The notes under the pieces: generated by a model
What the model saw: the letters and a program-made list of their open reading frames with translations, nothing else
Databases searched by the model: none
What the model was told of the DNA's origin: nothing
Position numbers and translations under genes: made by a program
Shown here: positions 48,977 to 61,900 of the stretch, one piece after another
Layout of the letters: each line of letters starts with the position of its first letter
Numbering within the stretch: the first letter of the stretch is position 1
Origin: Trogon surrucura
Taxonomy: Eukaryota; Chordata; Aves; Trogoniformes; Trogonidae
DNA: 64,000 bases
Direction of reading: 5' to 3'
Assembly: GCA_020746105.1 (NCBI GenBank)
Contig: CM036629.1
Coordinates: 7,405,501-7,469,500, forward strand

Positions 48977-49060
48977 CTCTGATCTCCTTCACCGGCTCCG
49001 AGCTGAGCTTCATGGTTGGATACGTCGCTCCCGATTCATGCTCGGCTCTCAGTCGGCCGC
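48977..49060 (-). other. Exon-like segment, function unknown (84 nt)
   Basis: On the minus strand a moderate acceptor (CCTTTGAACGCAG) and a strong donor (AGAG|GTGAGC at 48976) enclose 84 nt with one open frame, RLRAEHESGATYPTMKLSSE then PVKEIR. The peptide looks protein-like, but I cannot place it. It is on the HYDIN strand and 12 kb upstream of the HYDIN ATG exon. Spliced to that exon it runs into the TGA before the ATG, so it cannot extend HYDIN. Confidence 0.3.
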
Positions 49061-50587
49061 CTGCGTTCAAAGGAGGACGCATTCTGAGTGGCTCGTCCCA
49101 AGGAAGCAAGGGAAGGGAATCAACACTTGCACACAGCCTGGCACAAGAGCAAGCCAGCCCCTTGACACAAGCCATCCTTCTCCATCCTGGCAGGTTCTGA
49201 CCCAACCAGGCTGTTGGCCTTGTTCTCTTTAGAGGCACAGACAACTTCATTCACGCAGTGACAGGCTCCAAAATATCCTTCGCCCCATCCCCAGGGAAGC
49301 ACTGTTTACACAGCTCTTATCCTCCTGCAGAAACAAATGAGCATACAGCTAAGGGCAACAGGCAGGCATGTTTCATTATTAACCTCTCTCTTGCTGCAGG
49401 AGCTCTATTATCAGCCAGAGTTGTGTCCCCCCTCAAAAAAAAAAAAGCTCTGCTGCAGGCTCTGGGATAAGACCTGATGGCACAGGCACTGTCAGGCTTC
49501 TGTGTACCAAAAGAAAGAGCCCCCTTGGCAGGGTTTGGGGGGTTGTTTTTGACACAGGCACATCAGAAATATCTTTCCCATCATTGCTGCACTCACCAGA
49601 GCAAACCCACAGAATAACTGGACTCATCCGGTGTCTTCTGAAGGACAGGGAGCTGCAGAGGCAAAGACAAAGGCTGCAACGAGGATCCAAGGAGAGGAGG
49701 GAAGCACAGCTCACTTGGTCAGACAAGAGCATTCGCTACCCCCATTTTTAGCCAGGAAGCAAAAAAAAACTCTGGTGCTCAGGTAAAGAAAGGACAGACC
49801 ACAACTCTCAGATCAGTTCAGACGCTATCAAAACATTTTCTACCAAATAACTGCAGGGAGATCACTTACCCAACTGCAACTTCATTAAGTCTCAAACAGG
49901 CAGCCCATAATCCTCTTAAATCCAAGCAGGGTTCATATTTGTTTTCTTCTGAGAGAGTAAATAAAGTTGGCTCCTTTTAGTCATGTTTCCCCTGCCTTCC
50001 TCTGAGCAAGACAATCCCACATTGCCGGGAAGAACACCGATTTTATTTTTGATTTATTTTTTTTTCGGTAGCACAGACCTCAATGGGTTTGTTTTCTCCC
50101 TTTTTATTCCCATGTCTGGAATCAATTTTGTTTCCTCAATTTTTGCTTCTTTTACATCTCACTTCCAAACCCTGAACCACCTCCTTCTCTAAATCAAGAC
50201 AATATTTCAATTGCCTACATTTTGGAGACATTAGCTGCACAGCCACGAAACCCAAAAAGAGTAAATTGTTTGGGTTTTGCCTCTCCCCACATACTTTTTA
50301 CAACAAACCAAAGCCCTTGGCCCCCAGAAGTGTAATGCATCCTAGGTTTTCTTTTCCCTCAATACTTTGAAGCCATTTAACCCAGCCAGCTTTGTGTAAG
50401 TGCAGAAGAAAATTTACAAGCCTCACGGAGTTAATCACAGTTCAAGGGGAATCTGTGACGTGAAGGTCAGAAAGGCTCCAACTGTGCTTGCCAGGAGACG
50501 GTGCCGCGGGAAGACTTTTGGATGGAGCTTCAGGTCTGACTCAGCAAGGTGCTGCCACGGCATCTCAGCCTGAACCAGAAAGTGGGC

Positions 50588-51302
50588 AGATGTTGGGGAC
50601 TGCCCTGCTGGAGAGCAGCACAGGGGAAAGGGACCTGGGGGTGCTGGGGGGCAGCAGGATGGCCATGAGCCAGCAGTGTGCCCTCGTGGCCAAGAAGGCC
50701 AATGGCATCCTGGGGTGTGTTAGAAGGGGGTGGCTGGGAGGTCAAGAGAGGCCCTCCTGCCCCTCTGCTCTGCCCTGGGGAGGCCACATGAGGAATCTTG
50801 TGTCCAGTTCTGGGCCCCTCAGCTCAAGAGGGACAGGGAACTGCTGGAGAGAGTCCAGCGCAGCCACAGGGATGATGGAGGGAGTGGAACATCTCCTTGG
50901 TGAGGAAAGGCTGCAGGAGCTGGGGCTCTTTAGCTTGGAGAAGAGGAGGCTGAGGAGAGACCTCATGAATGTTGATAAATATGTCAAGGGGGAGTGTCAG
51001 GAGGACAGAGCTAGGCTCTTCTCAGGGATGTCCAATGACAGGACAAGGGGCAATGGGTACAAGCTGGAGCACAGGAGGTTCCATAAAAACATTAGAAGAA
51101 ATGTTTTCCCTGTGCGGGTGCTGGAGCCCTGGCCCAGGCTGCCCAGAGAGGGTGTGGAGTCTCCTGCTCTGGAGACTTTCAAACCCCGCCTGGATGCGTT
51201 CCTGTGCGCTCTGCTGTAGGTGATCCTGCTCTGGCAGGGGGGCTGGACTAGATGATCTTTTGAGGTCTTTTCCAACCCCTGACATTCCGTGATTCCGTGA
51301 TG
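50588..51302 (+). mobile_element. CR1 retrotransposon, 5'-truncated, about 0.7 kb
   Basis: Begins near GTTGGGGACTGCCCTGCTGG and ends ATTCCGTGATTCCGTGATGC. A 243-codon open frame (50488-51219) runs through it. Its start and end read as CR1 ORF2 ([52 protein letters not shown]), but the middle is out of the CR1 frame because of two compensating small indels. Sister of the copy at 29828-30548. Confidence 0.94.
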
Positions 51303-52177
51303 CCAAGGGCACCCATCACCTCCGCAGTTACAGGATGGTTCGACAGCTGTTCCTGGCGCTGACGCTCCCTTAATCCCAGCTGCCTGGGCCTCACGTTTCC
51401 TCTGGCAGATAAAATAAAATCATCTAAGCCCCCATAATATTGAGGAAACACACTGCGGTATCACCACACTGTAGGACCAGGTCTCTGCAGTCTTTCCTCT
51501 AACCACACAGCAGCTCTACCACTTGGCATCACACACGTTTCCAACCATGGCAATACCTGAGCAGCCACAGCCCAACGAGATCCTCCCATGGTCAGCTGGA
51601 AGGAGCATGCTAAATGCCACAAAAGCCAAGCAAGAAACCCTTGTGTGCTTAACCTGGTCCACAACAGCTCAGTTGGTGTTTGCAGCTTCTGGGATTGCTT
51701 GGCAGCTCCAACTGCAGCAGGACCATCCTCCTGAGCTCCTGGCTTCACAGCAAGTCCGTCATCCACAAGGCCAGTACCTCTCCTGAAGGGTTCTGTCAAA
51801 CACCAACACCTGGTTCTCCAGTTTGAAGCACGTGAGAAAAGATGAAGATGAGAAAAAACAACCGATCTAAGCAGGATGCACGCAAGGGACAAACCCAGCC
51901 CATGACATGTGTTCCAGCCGGAGCCCACAGGAGCACTTGGCACAACCACAGCAGCTACAAAGCACCACAAGCTGGCTCAGAAGCCATGCTGTGAAAGGAC
52001 TAGCTTGTTTTATTCATCACTTGTGAAGCACTGAAGGGACAAGCCGGTCTCTGCACCGTCACTGGGCCAGCTGGCGCAGCTCCCTGCAGCACAAGAGGTG
52101 CCGGGGCGGTCTGCAGGCACTGGCTCTGTCATGCAAGGCAGTGACAAACTGAAGCAGCCACCAAGAAAATAAAACTC

Positions 52178-52221
52178 AAAGCTGAATGTGGCTTTACCCA
52201 AAGCTGAATGTGGCTTTACCC
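52178..52221. repeat. Perfect two-copy tandem duplication, 22-nt unit
   Basis: AAAGCTGAATGTGGCTTTAC plus CC occurs at 52178-52199 and again directly at 52200-52221 with no mismatch, so the duplication is recent. Confidence 0.95.
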
Positions 52222-55200
52222 AACGTAACTGTCGCAATTGCTGAGCTTGAACGCAGGCAAAATCCCAAAGCAACTGCTGGTTTTGTTAAGAAGGAACTTA
52301 TTGGATTGCCTTTCCCGCGGCCAAATCTTTGACTGCATTTGTCACCAAAAGTCTTTTGCCAAAAAGGGGATTTTATCAAGGAACAGCCATGGAGAGGTCA
52401 TCCTGGGCTTGGACTTTTCAACAGGGCACCTAGTGCATCCCTTAAGAGAGTCTCTGCCATGCAGGTACTGTCAAGACTTCACAGCTTTTATGTGATCAAA
52501 GTCTCCAAACTGACTCCAAGCACGTGACATTTTGACAGAGGGGGCAGAGGTTCATTTTAGTTTTCCACATCGAGATTGTCCAAGCAGGAATCATTAAACG
52601 AGCTCCTCAGGTTCTTCCTTTGAACCTCTTCCCATCCTTTCTGCATCCCAAGAACTACCACGAATCAAAGGGTCAGAAACAAAACCAGCCCTGAACATCT
52701 CCTGCAGGTTCTCCTTGAGAGAAAGACCAGCTTTGTAATAAATATACAGCCTCCAAAGTAGAGGGGAAAATCCTTCGAGACACAGAGCAGAATCAGAACC
52801 CTCATGAAATTAAGAGTGGCTGACCTGAAAAGCTGATAGGACTGTGTAGGAAGCACCTAAGGCATTAAAGCCCCTGACATCATTTAAAACAGCTGGGATT
52901 TTAGAAGACAAGACAGTAGCCACATGTAAAAAAAAAAAAATATTAAAAAAAAGATAGGAATCCCATATCTTTGTGACCATCAGTAGAAGCGTCTCCTGAG
53001 TTTCAGGACTGACCCACCCGATATCGAGTCATCACCCTCGCTGCAGAGTTTGTCTCCCATCATCAGGTCTGTTACAGGCACAGCTCAGGAGGGTGCAGGT
53101 TTGATCTGAGCAGCCTCTCTCTGCCAAGGATGAAAGCAAGGACCCAAGTATCCCATTCGTGACTTCCTCTCACTTTGAAAAAGTCTTCCTAGTGCCCTCT
53201 GGCACCTGATCTCATTAAAAGGGAAGAGAGGGAACAGATGGAAACATGAAAAGGAGCTGTCAGCTGCCAACCACTGACCCCATCCGACTCCATCCCTTTC
53301 CCCACTGCGGCAGGAGCACAACTGGCTGCTCTTGGAAGGACAGGGCCAGCAGGAGACAAGGAAGACTTCAGATGGGCAATATACAGCAGGAGCAGATGAA
53401 ATCTTGGTAAATAAGAGCTCCTTTGATCAGAAAGGAATTCATATGCCGTCAGGAAAGACAACACACGAGGCTTGTGCCACATCTGGGAATCCTCCTGTCC
53501 CTGCAAACAGTGACAAGTGATGTGCTGGCTGAAAAAGCAGCTTTTCCAGCATGCCTCTGCCTTCCAGAAGCAGCAAAATCCCAGAAGCAAAGTCTCAGCA
53601 CACAAGATCTCACAGGGGCTCAACTTTCCTACCTGCAAGGCAAGGCCAGCCACATTTATTTAGGTAAAAGCAAAGCCATGAGGGTTAAGCAAACAACTCG
53701 CATCCACAGCGCTGAGAATGCGATGGAGAGGTTTACCTACCCTCTCTCTCTTTAATTAGCCTTCCTCTCGCATCTGAGAAGCCCAGGGTTTCTAACAACA
53801 TATAGAATAACCTTTCGTAGTAGGAAACGGTATCTTTTACCAGACTAACTGGATGGGAGCAAAAGTTATTACTGAGAAGCCTCGCCTTACCCATATCCTT
53901 GCAGCGCGCTGCCTAGAACAACACCTGCAGCAGTCCGGCAAGGCAGGGGGTGGAAAAAAAAAAAAAAGGCATCTCACCTTCGTGGATAAAACTGCAATTC
54001 AGATGATTTCGCACAGAAAAATTAAGGCCTAAGTTTATTCTGCATCAGCTTTTCTCCAGCAACTGCAGATAAGCAGGGTCTTGTCCCATAGAAGACACGA
54101 GGTGTCGCACCCCACACTTGCTGCGAGTCGGGCGCTCGGCACATCTGCTGTGTGGCTGCAGCTGCCCGCCTCCCACCTTGGTCACCCACCCAAAAGCTCC
54201 GAGGGGAGAAATGGAAGGGCACTGAGCATCCAAAGCCGGTGCCGTCAGCCCTCTGCATCCTCTACAGAAAATAAACAGGGCAAATAAAGTTGTGCCCAGG
54301 CAACCAGACCTTCTAGAGACATCCATCACTCCAGAAAAACAAGTATCTAATTTCTCTTTAGTGCAGCCTCGAGGCACATACCTTCTTTTAATCCTACCTG
54401 GTCTCTGCTTCCATCTTTTTCATTAGGAACTGGATGCTAATTTCTCCCAGACAGCTTCACAATAACTTGCTGGGCTGAACACAGAAAGATGGCTTCAGTT
54501 TAATTCTCCTAGGACAAGAAGGCAGAATTTTCCAAACCCGTTTAAAAACTTTTTTTTTTTTTTCCCCCCTGGCTGGTCTCGCCAGCACCAAGAACTCCTT
54601 TTGCAAATGATAGCTCATTAAAGAGACATCTGGGATTAACCAAGCTAGCTACATCAAACCTTCACATGGAGTAGCTGCGCTGCAAGGGGAACTGATGGAT
54701 CTCCTTATGGAGCAGATCCGGGTAATTAGCCCAGCAATGAGACCGGTCAGGAAGCCAGCTTGCGAATAACACGGCTCCTCCACGAGCAAAAGAAAAGCTT
54801 TGCAAGCTGACTCTGGAAGGCTCCAGCTGTTCAGAGAACACAGCTCCCTCCTCGCCTGGTTTGCAAGCCCTCCCTCACCAGGCAGAGCAGCAGCTTAGAT
54901 CGCAAACCTCCCTTCAGACAGGACATTCGAGTCGGGTAAGAGCAGCTTCGGTCCCCGGGCTTCGCTTCACCCCTTCTCCACAGCTCGGAAAGCTTTTCTG
55001 CCTCGTTGGCCACACCGGTCCCTCCCTGCCCTGAACTCCAGAGAGGACCCTGGGGAAGTGAGACCAACCCCCCGATGCTTTCAAGCTTGCTGGGCTGGAT
55101 CTCTGTGCAATCCACAAGTCCCCGCACAGAAGGACAACCCTGTTTGGTGGGTTTTTTAACCAGTCTCACTGGCAAAGTGAGCTGAAAAACAGTCGGGGAG

Positions 55201-55931
55201 GAGCATTCACTCCAGAGAGGAGGATTTCTCCTTCAGGAGACAAACTGGCTGACATTTGCAGCGAGCTCTGGAGGGACACAGCCCTTTAGAAATGCCCATC
55301 ATTAGCCCGAAAAGCTTGTTTGTCTCCGCAAAAGCGAGGAAAGCACACAGCTCTTGCACACATCCCGTCTCCCTGGGAACTAATCCCACGCTTGTCCTCC
55401 TTGACTTAACTGTCCATTCGAGCCCAAGGCAAAATCTCAAGGCCTAGAAACACGAGGCATGAAAAAGCAGAAGTCAGGTAGCAAGTGCAACCTCTCCTGG
55501 GGGTGCACACCCAAGAAACCCTCTGTTACTACAGCTGGAATCCAGGTAAGCCCAAAACAGCTGCTCTGGAAGGGAGAGGCAACACAAGGAACTCCCCAGC
55601 ACCTCCCAAAGCCCTGCTGGGTCCCCTGGCAGGGCAGAGGCCACAGCCAGCGTGGGGTCCCAGCCTTCCCAAATCGCCCCCTCGCCATTCCCACTCGCCC
55701 CAAGCCCATGTACAGGTCCATCTGGCAACTTGGCGGCAACAGCAGTTGCCTTTCCAGTAAAATTAATTCATCTAGGAGAGAAAAGGCAGCTAGCATCTGC
55801 TCCACAGCAGAGCGTGCAGCTGACAGGAATACTGCTACTTTTCTAGGTGGTTTGTAATGCTTTTTTTTTCTTCCTTTCACTCCTCAAAGCACACCGCACA
55901 GGTCGCCAACGGGATCAGGCATAGAACCCTA

Positions 55932-55992
55932 GAAAAATTTAGGTGGAGGAGACTTTGGATGGCTCTGGTCCAACCCCTCCACACAAAACCGA
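55932..55992 (-). mobile_element. Possible decayed CR1 terminal tail
   Basis: GAAAAATTTAGGTGGAGGAG and TGGCTCTGGTCCAACCCCTC resemble the complement of a CR1 3' end (the GGTTGGA...CTAGTCCAACCC block). Strongly diverged. Confidence 0.25.
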
Positions 55993-58900
55993 CAATTACA
56001 AAGTTAAAATGTAGGGGTGCATCCGACAAGGTGCAGGACAGATGTTCTTCACCTCTCTGCATCACAGAACTTTAAAGGCAGGTAAAGGCTTAAGAAACAC
56101 ACGTGTGTCCTCAACTACAGCACAGGCTCTGTACGAAGCGTTGTGCACCGGCAGCCCTTGTTCTGCAAGTTAGCCTCAGCACACACCTTCAAAGTCCTTG
56201 GATTCTTGAAAGGAACGAAGTCCCCTGTTTGGGGCTTTTTTTTTTTTTCCTTTTTTTTAAGCAGTCGTCTCTTGAATTATTGTCTGAGTCCAAAATGCCA
56301 GCTGCTTCACACCAAAGAGGGAAGCCAGCGCACAGCAGATAACTGAGGTTATCTGCCTTGCACACACAACTGCCGGAAGATGTGCAACAAACCAATAAGC
56401 CCATGGAAATAAAAGCAACCTTTTAACAGCTTTTATCTTTGCTCTCACAAATGCATTGAGCTACCTACCTCTTCCTCATGGTCTCTTGCAGCACCAGATC
56501 CTCGAGACCACTGCATAAACACCAGCATATTTCTCTGCACATGGGGTCCTGCCAGGGGGGCAGAGAAGGGCATTTAGTTCAGCCCTGTTGCTACTACAGG
56601 GTGAATAGGTACCTCTCAGCTTTAACTACGAGTGATGGCATCAAACCGGAGCAGACTTGTATCTGCTCCAACTAACTAAAGTGCTCATGACCACACTGGA
56701 ACCAAAAATTTCATGAAGACACGTGCTTCCAGACTTGTGCCAGCGAGAAAAGAAAGAGTCAGAATGTTGGCGATTCTTGCTGAACTGGCTCTTGTAATCA
56801 AGTCAGTTTGAATTTTCTGGTATGTTGGGCTACATCTCTTCGCACTTCTCATTTCTGGAGAAACTGAAGGGGATCTTTGGAGCAGTAATGCAGAAATAGC
56901 ACGTTCCAGTCTCAGTCATGATAAGGTCTGGTCTCCCAAAGCCACTCAGGGTTCCCTGCAGCAGTAGGAGAGAGTTAATTGTCAAGTGCTGGTGCCTGAT
57001 CCACTTGCTGGGTTTGTATTCAGCTGACAGACCAGGTTTGCTTATGCAAACTGAATTGTTTCAGCCAGAATATAGTAAAGACAGGTCAGGGTCCCAACCG
57101 ACCTGATAGAGCACGTGGTAAAAGGAAAAGAAGATGGCTCCTGAAGCACCCAAGCCCCACATGGGAGGAAAAGTCAGAAAAGCAGGGAACCCTCCTCAAA
57201 GCCAGGTCAGCCATAAGCAAACACAGCTCATGGGCTCAGAAAAGAACCGCAACACATACTGAGCACCGAGATCTGCTCAACTAATATATGCCAAACACTC
57301 AATAAAACAGCTCTATTTTTTTTTTCTCCCCCACTGGATGAATAAGCTTTTCTATCAGGATGCAATCAGGAGCCTAACTCCAATTTGGCTGGGACAGCCT
57401 TTCCTCTGATTAGGAACCTGGAAACCTCAGCTCAGCCTCTCACAAGTTTCTTGCTTGCAGGTAGATTCCTTGTAATAGCCCAGCAGATTAAATACAAGCA
57501 TTCACTGCAAAAATCAAGGCAAAACCAGAGCTCCTGCTTGCCTATTCATACAGCTGCAGAGCGTCTTAATCAAGGGAATGGAGCAAAGGATCATTCTTCA
57601 CTGGTCCCTTAAAAGTAAGGAACCGCTTTCCCTTACTCTTTTCCATCCAAATCTAAAAGACTGAAGGTGATCATTCCTGGAGTCAGAGCAAAATAACATG
57701 GACTTGTCACCTCCACGCACCTGCATTCAGGATTTGCCCGCATGCGACTTACACAAACCACTGCACTAACACAGTGCAAAACCCAATTCCATCCCAAGAT
57801 TTGATAACCAAGCACGCAGCTCAGGAAACAGATCCAAAACCTGAAAGGAAGATCTGCCCAGGCCATGGGGAAGAACAGGGAGGAAGATGCAACGCTGGAA
57901 GAAGCACCGGGTTCCTGAAGCCAACAACAGCATGGATGCAATCTAGACAAAAAACTCTACATGTTGCTTTCCCATCAAGGAATTAGTGAGAGATTTAGCT
58001 TGCTGTATTTTAAAGGCTGTCCTGTACTTTGACAGAATACAGTTTGCTAGAGCAACACCAACACACCAGACAAGCCCCAGCTGTCTTCAGCACAGGGTTG
58101 GCTGAATTATTCACAGCCAGGGAATTGCCTAAACGCAGTTTAACTCATTTGCCTGCTTAATCTAGAGCACTTTCAAATCCCTCTGTATTGATCCAAGTTG
58201 CCACAGGTATTTTAACCCTCAAGACCCCAGGATGCTAAAGCAATTTTAAATATACAAATCCAACTTCCTCCAGTGTTTAAGCGACTGTGAATGAACTGCT
58301 CGTCCATCCTTACCACCAGGCACTTGCAAGGAGGAGGGAGGATTCATCCAGCTCCATCTCACATGTGACACCTGCTTAAAATGCTGAGCTGAATCAGCAG
58401 TTCCTGCCCTGGAGGAACAGGTAACCCTATTCTGAACCTCTGTGCATCACACAGCATTAATTTGTCTCTGCAAGCAAAAGGTCAGAAGCAGGAAGGAAAC
58501 AGAACAATTAATTAGCTAGCATTAACTGCTGGATTTGAGACCTGCTATCTCCCTCTCTCCCCCCCGCAAAAGACACATCCAAAGACACCGAGGCTAAAGG
58601 ATCGCTCCTTCAATTACAAGTAATACAGTAAACCCCCTGGGTTTGTCCTGGCTTTGGTCACCAGAGCTGTCCATCTGCCCCCAGCCAGAAAAGCACACAT
58701 CCTAATTAAAGGCAACATGCGAAAGCCTAAGGCAACAAAAGTAAAAAGATTCACTGGAAGCATTTGGCAAGTGACAAAAAGGCAGAACCTTTCAGTAACA
58801 ACAATTCTTGGAGGGAAAAGCTGAAGTTCATGGGCACCACTGCTGGAAGGCTCTTTTAGAGGAGAGTGTTAAGTATCATCAATCGGCGGATTTAAGCAGT

Positions 58901-61900
58901 GGCTGGGAAACGTCAAACGCTGTCAAGAAACAACAAAGCTCTCTGCAGCGAAGCCCTTAGCAAGGGATGCTCATCTCTGAGAATGCAGACTGATGGGCCA
59001 CCAGCCCCACCAACACAAAACAGCTTATCAGCAGGGGGTAGATAGAATACAGTGCCCTCAAAAAAGGAGAAAAAAAAATAAATAGGTGAGCCCACTGTGA
59101 CATCCAGCATCTCCCTCCAGAATCTGCCATCAGGAATTCTCTCAGAGCTCCCAGCCTTCAGGAAGCTGCACTCAGCCCATTTCAAGGAAAAAAAAATTAC
59201 ATATATATTACTTAACTCCATCAGGAGTCTTCCAGGAATTCTCCCACCTCATAAAAAAAGAAATGAATGGAACATTATTTTATCCAGTTGTTGCGAAGCA
59301 AAATAAAACCAAGCACTGCAGCAGCGAGACAGCTATCACTGGAGGAGAGATCTTCAAAGCCTTGCCTCCAGCTCCCAGCTGCATGAATTGCTTTATACCA
59401 CCTTGTAAAAAAAACCCAAAACAAAGCACCTCCTGCAAGTTACCAAAAGAAACAGCATTAAGGTTTCCCATAGGATTAAGCATTGGCTCGAGAAAGCTCC
59501 ATCCTTTGGGTACCTACAGGAAATCTCCAGCTCCAGTTTAACCCCTGCATCAGGCTGGTCTTCTGAAATTGCAGTGAAAAGAGCTTTAGTAAAATCAGTT
59601 AGACCAGAAAACCTTCCTCCCTTATTAGCTCAAGCGCTGGTGCCTCTCACCAGTTTCACTTCCACAACAGCCAGTTGGCCTACAGCAAGAAGAGCTCCGG
59701 AGTCTGACCAGGGGACGAGGCAAAGCCTGGGGAAGCTGAAAATAATCAAAAGGTTTTGTGAAACCAAGCCACGATCAAGATGTTTTTCTATCCGTACAGA
59801 TGTGACTGTACTTGGAACGGCACAACGTAAAAATCCACGGTGCAGAGAAAGCAGGAAAGCTTTGGAGATGAGCACTGCAAACTCTTGAAAAGCCAGTGGA
59901 GCACACCTCCTCCTGGGGGTGGCCAACTCTAATTGCCACATTGCTTCCCAGTAATGATAGGGGGAAGAGAGTCAGGACAGCTGCAAAAAGTAAATGAGAC
60001 TTCTCAAAGAAGGCAGGGGGAGAAGGAAAGAGAAAATAACCAAGATCTTTTTACCATGCTATTTTGTGACAAGAGCCATCAAAACACACGAGTCGGTGAT
60101 GGAGAGGTAGGGAGAACAGTCTGGATTTGACAAAACAGTTCAGACAGCAAGAAATCAGAAGGAAAATTAACATCCGTCAAAAAATTACTTTTGCTTTGCC
60201 CTAGAGGTACCTCCGAGTCACAAGGCAAACCTCCCACCCTGCTGCTCAGATGCAGACCAAGACCACTCCTTTCCTGAAGGTGATGGCCACAGCTCCGAGG
60301 CAGGAGGAGGGTGGGACACCATCCCATGTCCAGCTGCTGAACCCGAGGAAGAAGAGCTCCCTCCCTCCCCGACGCTCTGGCTTCGGCAGGTGTCAGAGCG
60401 GGCTGTGCTGCTCAGTCGTGTACGGCAGGATGGGCAATTGCCCACGGGCTTGTCAGAGCCACAGCAGAAGCTAAATCCAAAGCTCAGTCACCTCAAACTT
60501 CCTCTTATGCTCTGGTTTTATAGAGGTAATCAGAGATTTTGAAAACAACTCCGCATGACTCACGTTTTGTGCCAGTGATCCTGTCTTCATTAGGGTCTGC
60601 CCTCTTCCCTCAAGAAAAAAAAATAAAAAACAAAAACAAAGGGCAGGGAGGAGACTGAGCAAATTGCTTCCCTTCCATGGGGAGCATTTGCTCAGCCCTC
60701 CAGCACTGGGAGGTAAATTATCTCGTGGTGCAAGGGCACCGAGTTCAGCTAGCAAAGAGCTTGGCCCAGGTCTTCCTTTTTGATTCCTGCTTTCTAACAA
60801 GCATCCCATCACTGAGCCAGGATTTCAAAAAAAAAAAAAAGATAAAAAAAGGCACAGACACAGCTGAGGAGAACCAGGCTTCCACTCCCTCCCCTCTTGC
60901 CTTCCACAGCAGACCTAACACCCAGGATAAAGATCTGGGAGTCATCAGACATAACATCTCATTTATTCCTTACAGCTGCCCCTGTTCTTTCCCCCATATC
61001 ATTATGGTCAAAACACACGGCAATTACAGTCCCCCCTGCGGGTACATATTCTCCACGAGGTTTTGAAGTGCAGCTCTGAAACAGAGCTCCAGCTAAATAG
61101 AGCTGCCAGCTTTGAGGATCTGCATCAGCTTCGAGATCTGCATCTCAGAGCTTAAGCGGGAGGCGGGCAAAGTCCTTGACAAAACATCAGGCTTGCCCAA
61201 CAAGCCACCTGGGACAGATTTCTGTGCCCTCTGCCCTGCTCTCTAGCAATTCCCTTCACCACATCGAAGGTGTGCGACGTCCAACAGTGCAATTGGATGA
61301 ATTGCTCCCTCTTGGATCTTCACAGGACTCCTGCTGTCACTGTATTGCCTCCAAAGCTCTGTCTTGCTCCTGCAGAGCAAGGTTACCCCAAGTGTTTGCA
61401 CATGAGACAAGTTTGCCTCCTGTTTTACAGTCAGCTAAGGCACAGATTGAGCCCTGAGCAATTTATGGTGCTGATTTATGGTGCCTGTGGCTACAGCTCA
61501 GGTATCCGTGCGTTTAGATAAATCCTTTGTCCTGAGCAAGTACCAGACTCTGCAACAAGCAGCGTTAACAACGTAAGAGACAATCCCCACCCCAGAATAA
61601 TCATGAACTAAACCGGTTATCAGCATCAACTCAGAAAAAGGTACCTGACTTTTCACCACGAATGAACTCAAAGAGCACAGAAACTGAGCAGCCAACTCAG
61701 ACAAAAGGCCAAGACTAGAAAGGAACACCCTAACGACACAGTCAGAGTGACATATCACTCAGAGTGGCATATCCTGTTACCTGCCAAGGACATGATCCCG
61801 AAAGCACAACTGTTCACAATTCAGCTTTTTCCACAAGGAACAACGGGATGGAGAAGTCTGTGACAAGGATAGAACGTGTGACATGGATGAGACAGAAGCA

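Larger units (their letters stand above)
46409..50587. other. No established gene; one exon-like segment and a microsatellite
   Basis: Upstream of HYDIN. Apart from the exon-like segment at 48977-49060 and the A-rich microsatellite at 48069-48107, I see nothing I can assign. A spliceable open segment after TTTAATTTCAG at about 48470 was noted, but its frame does not continue that of 48977-49060. Confidence 0.5.
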
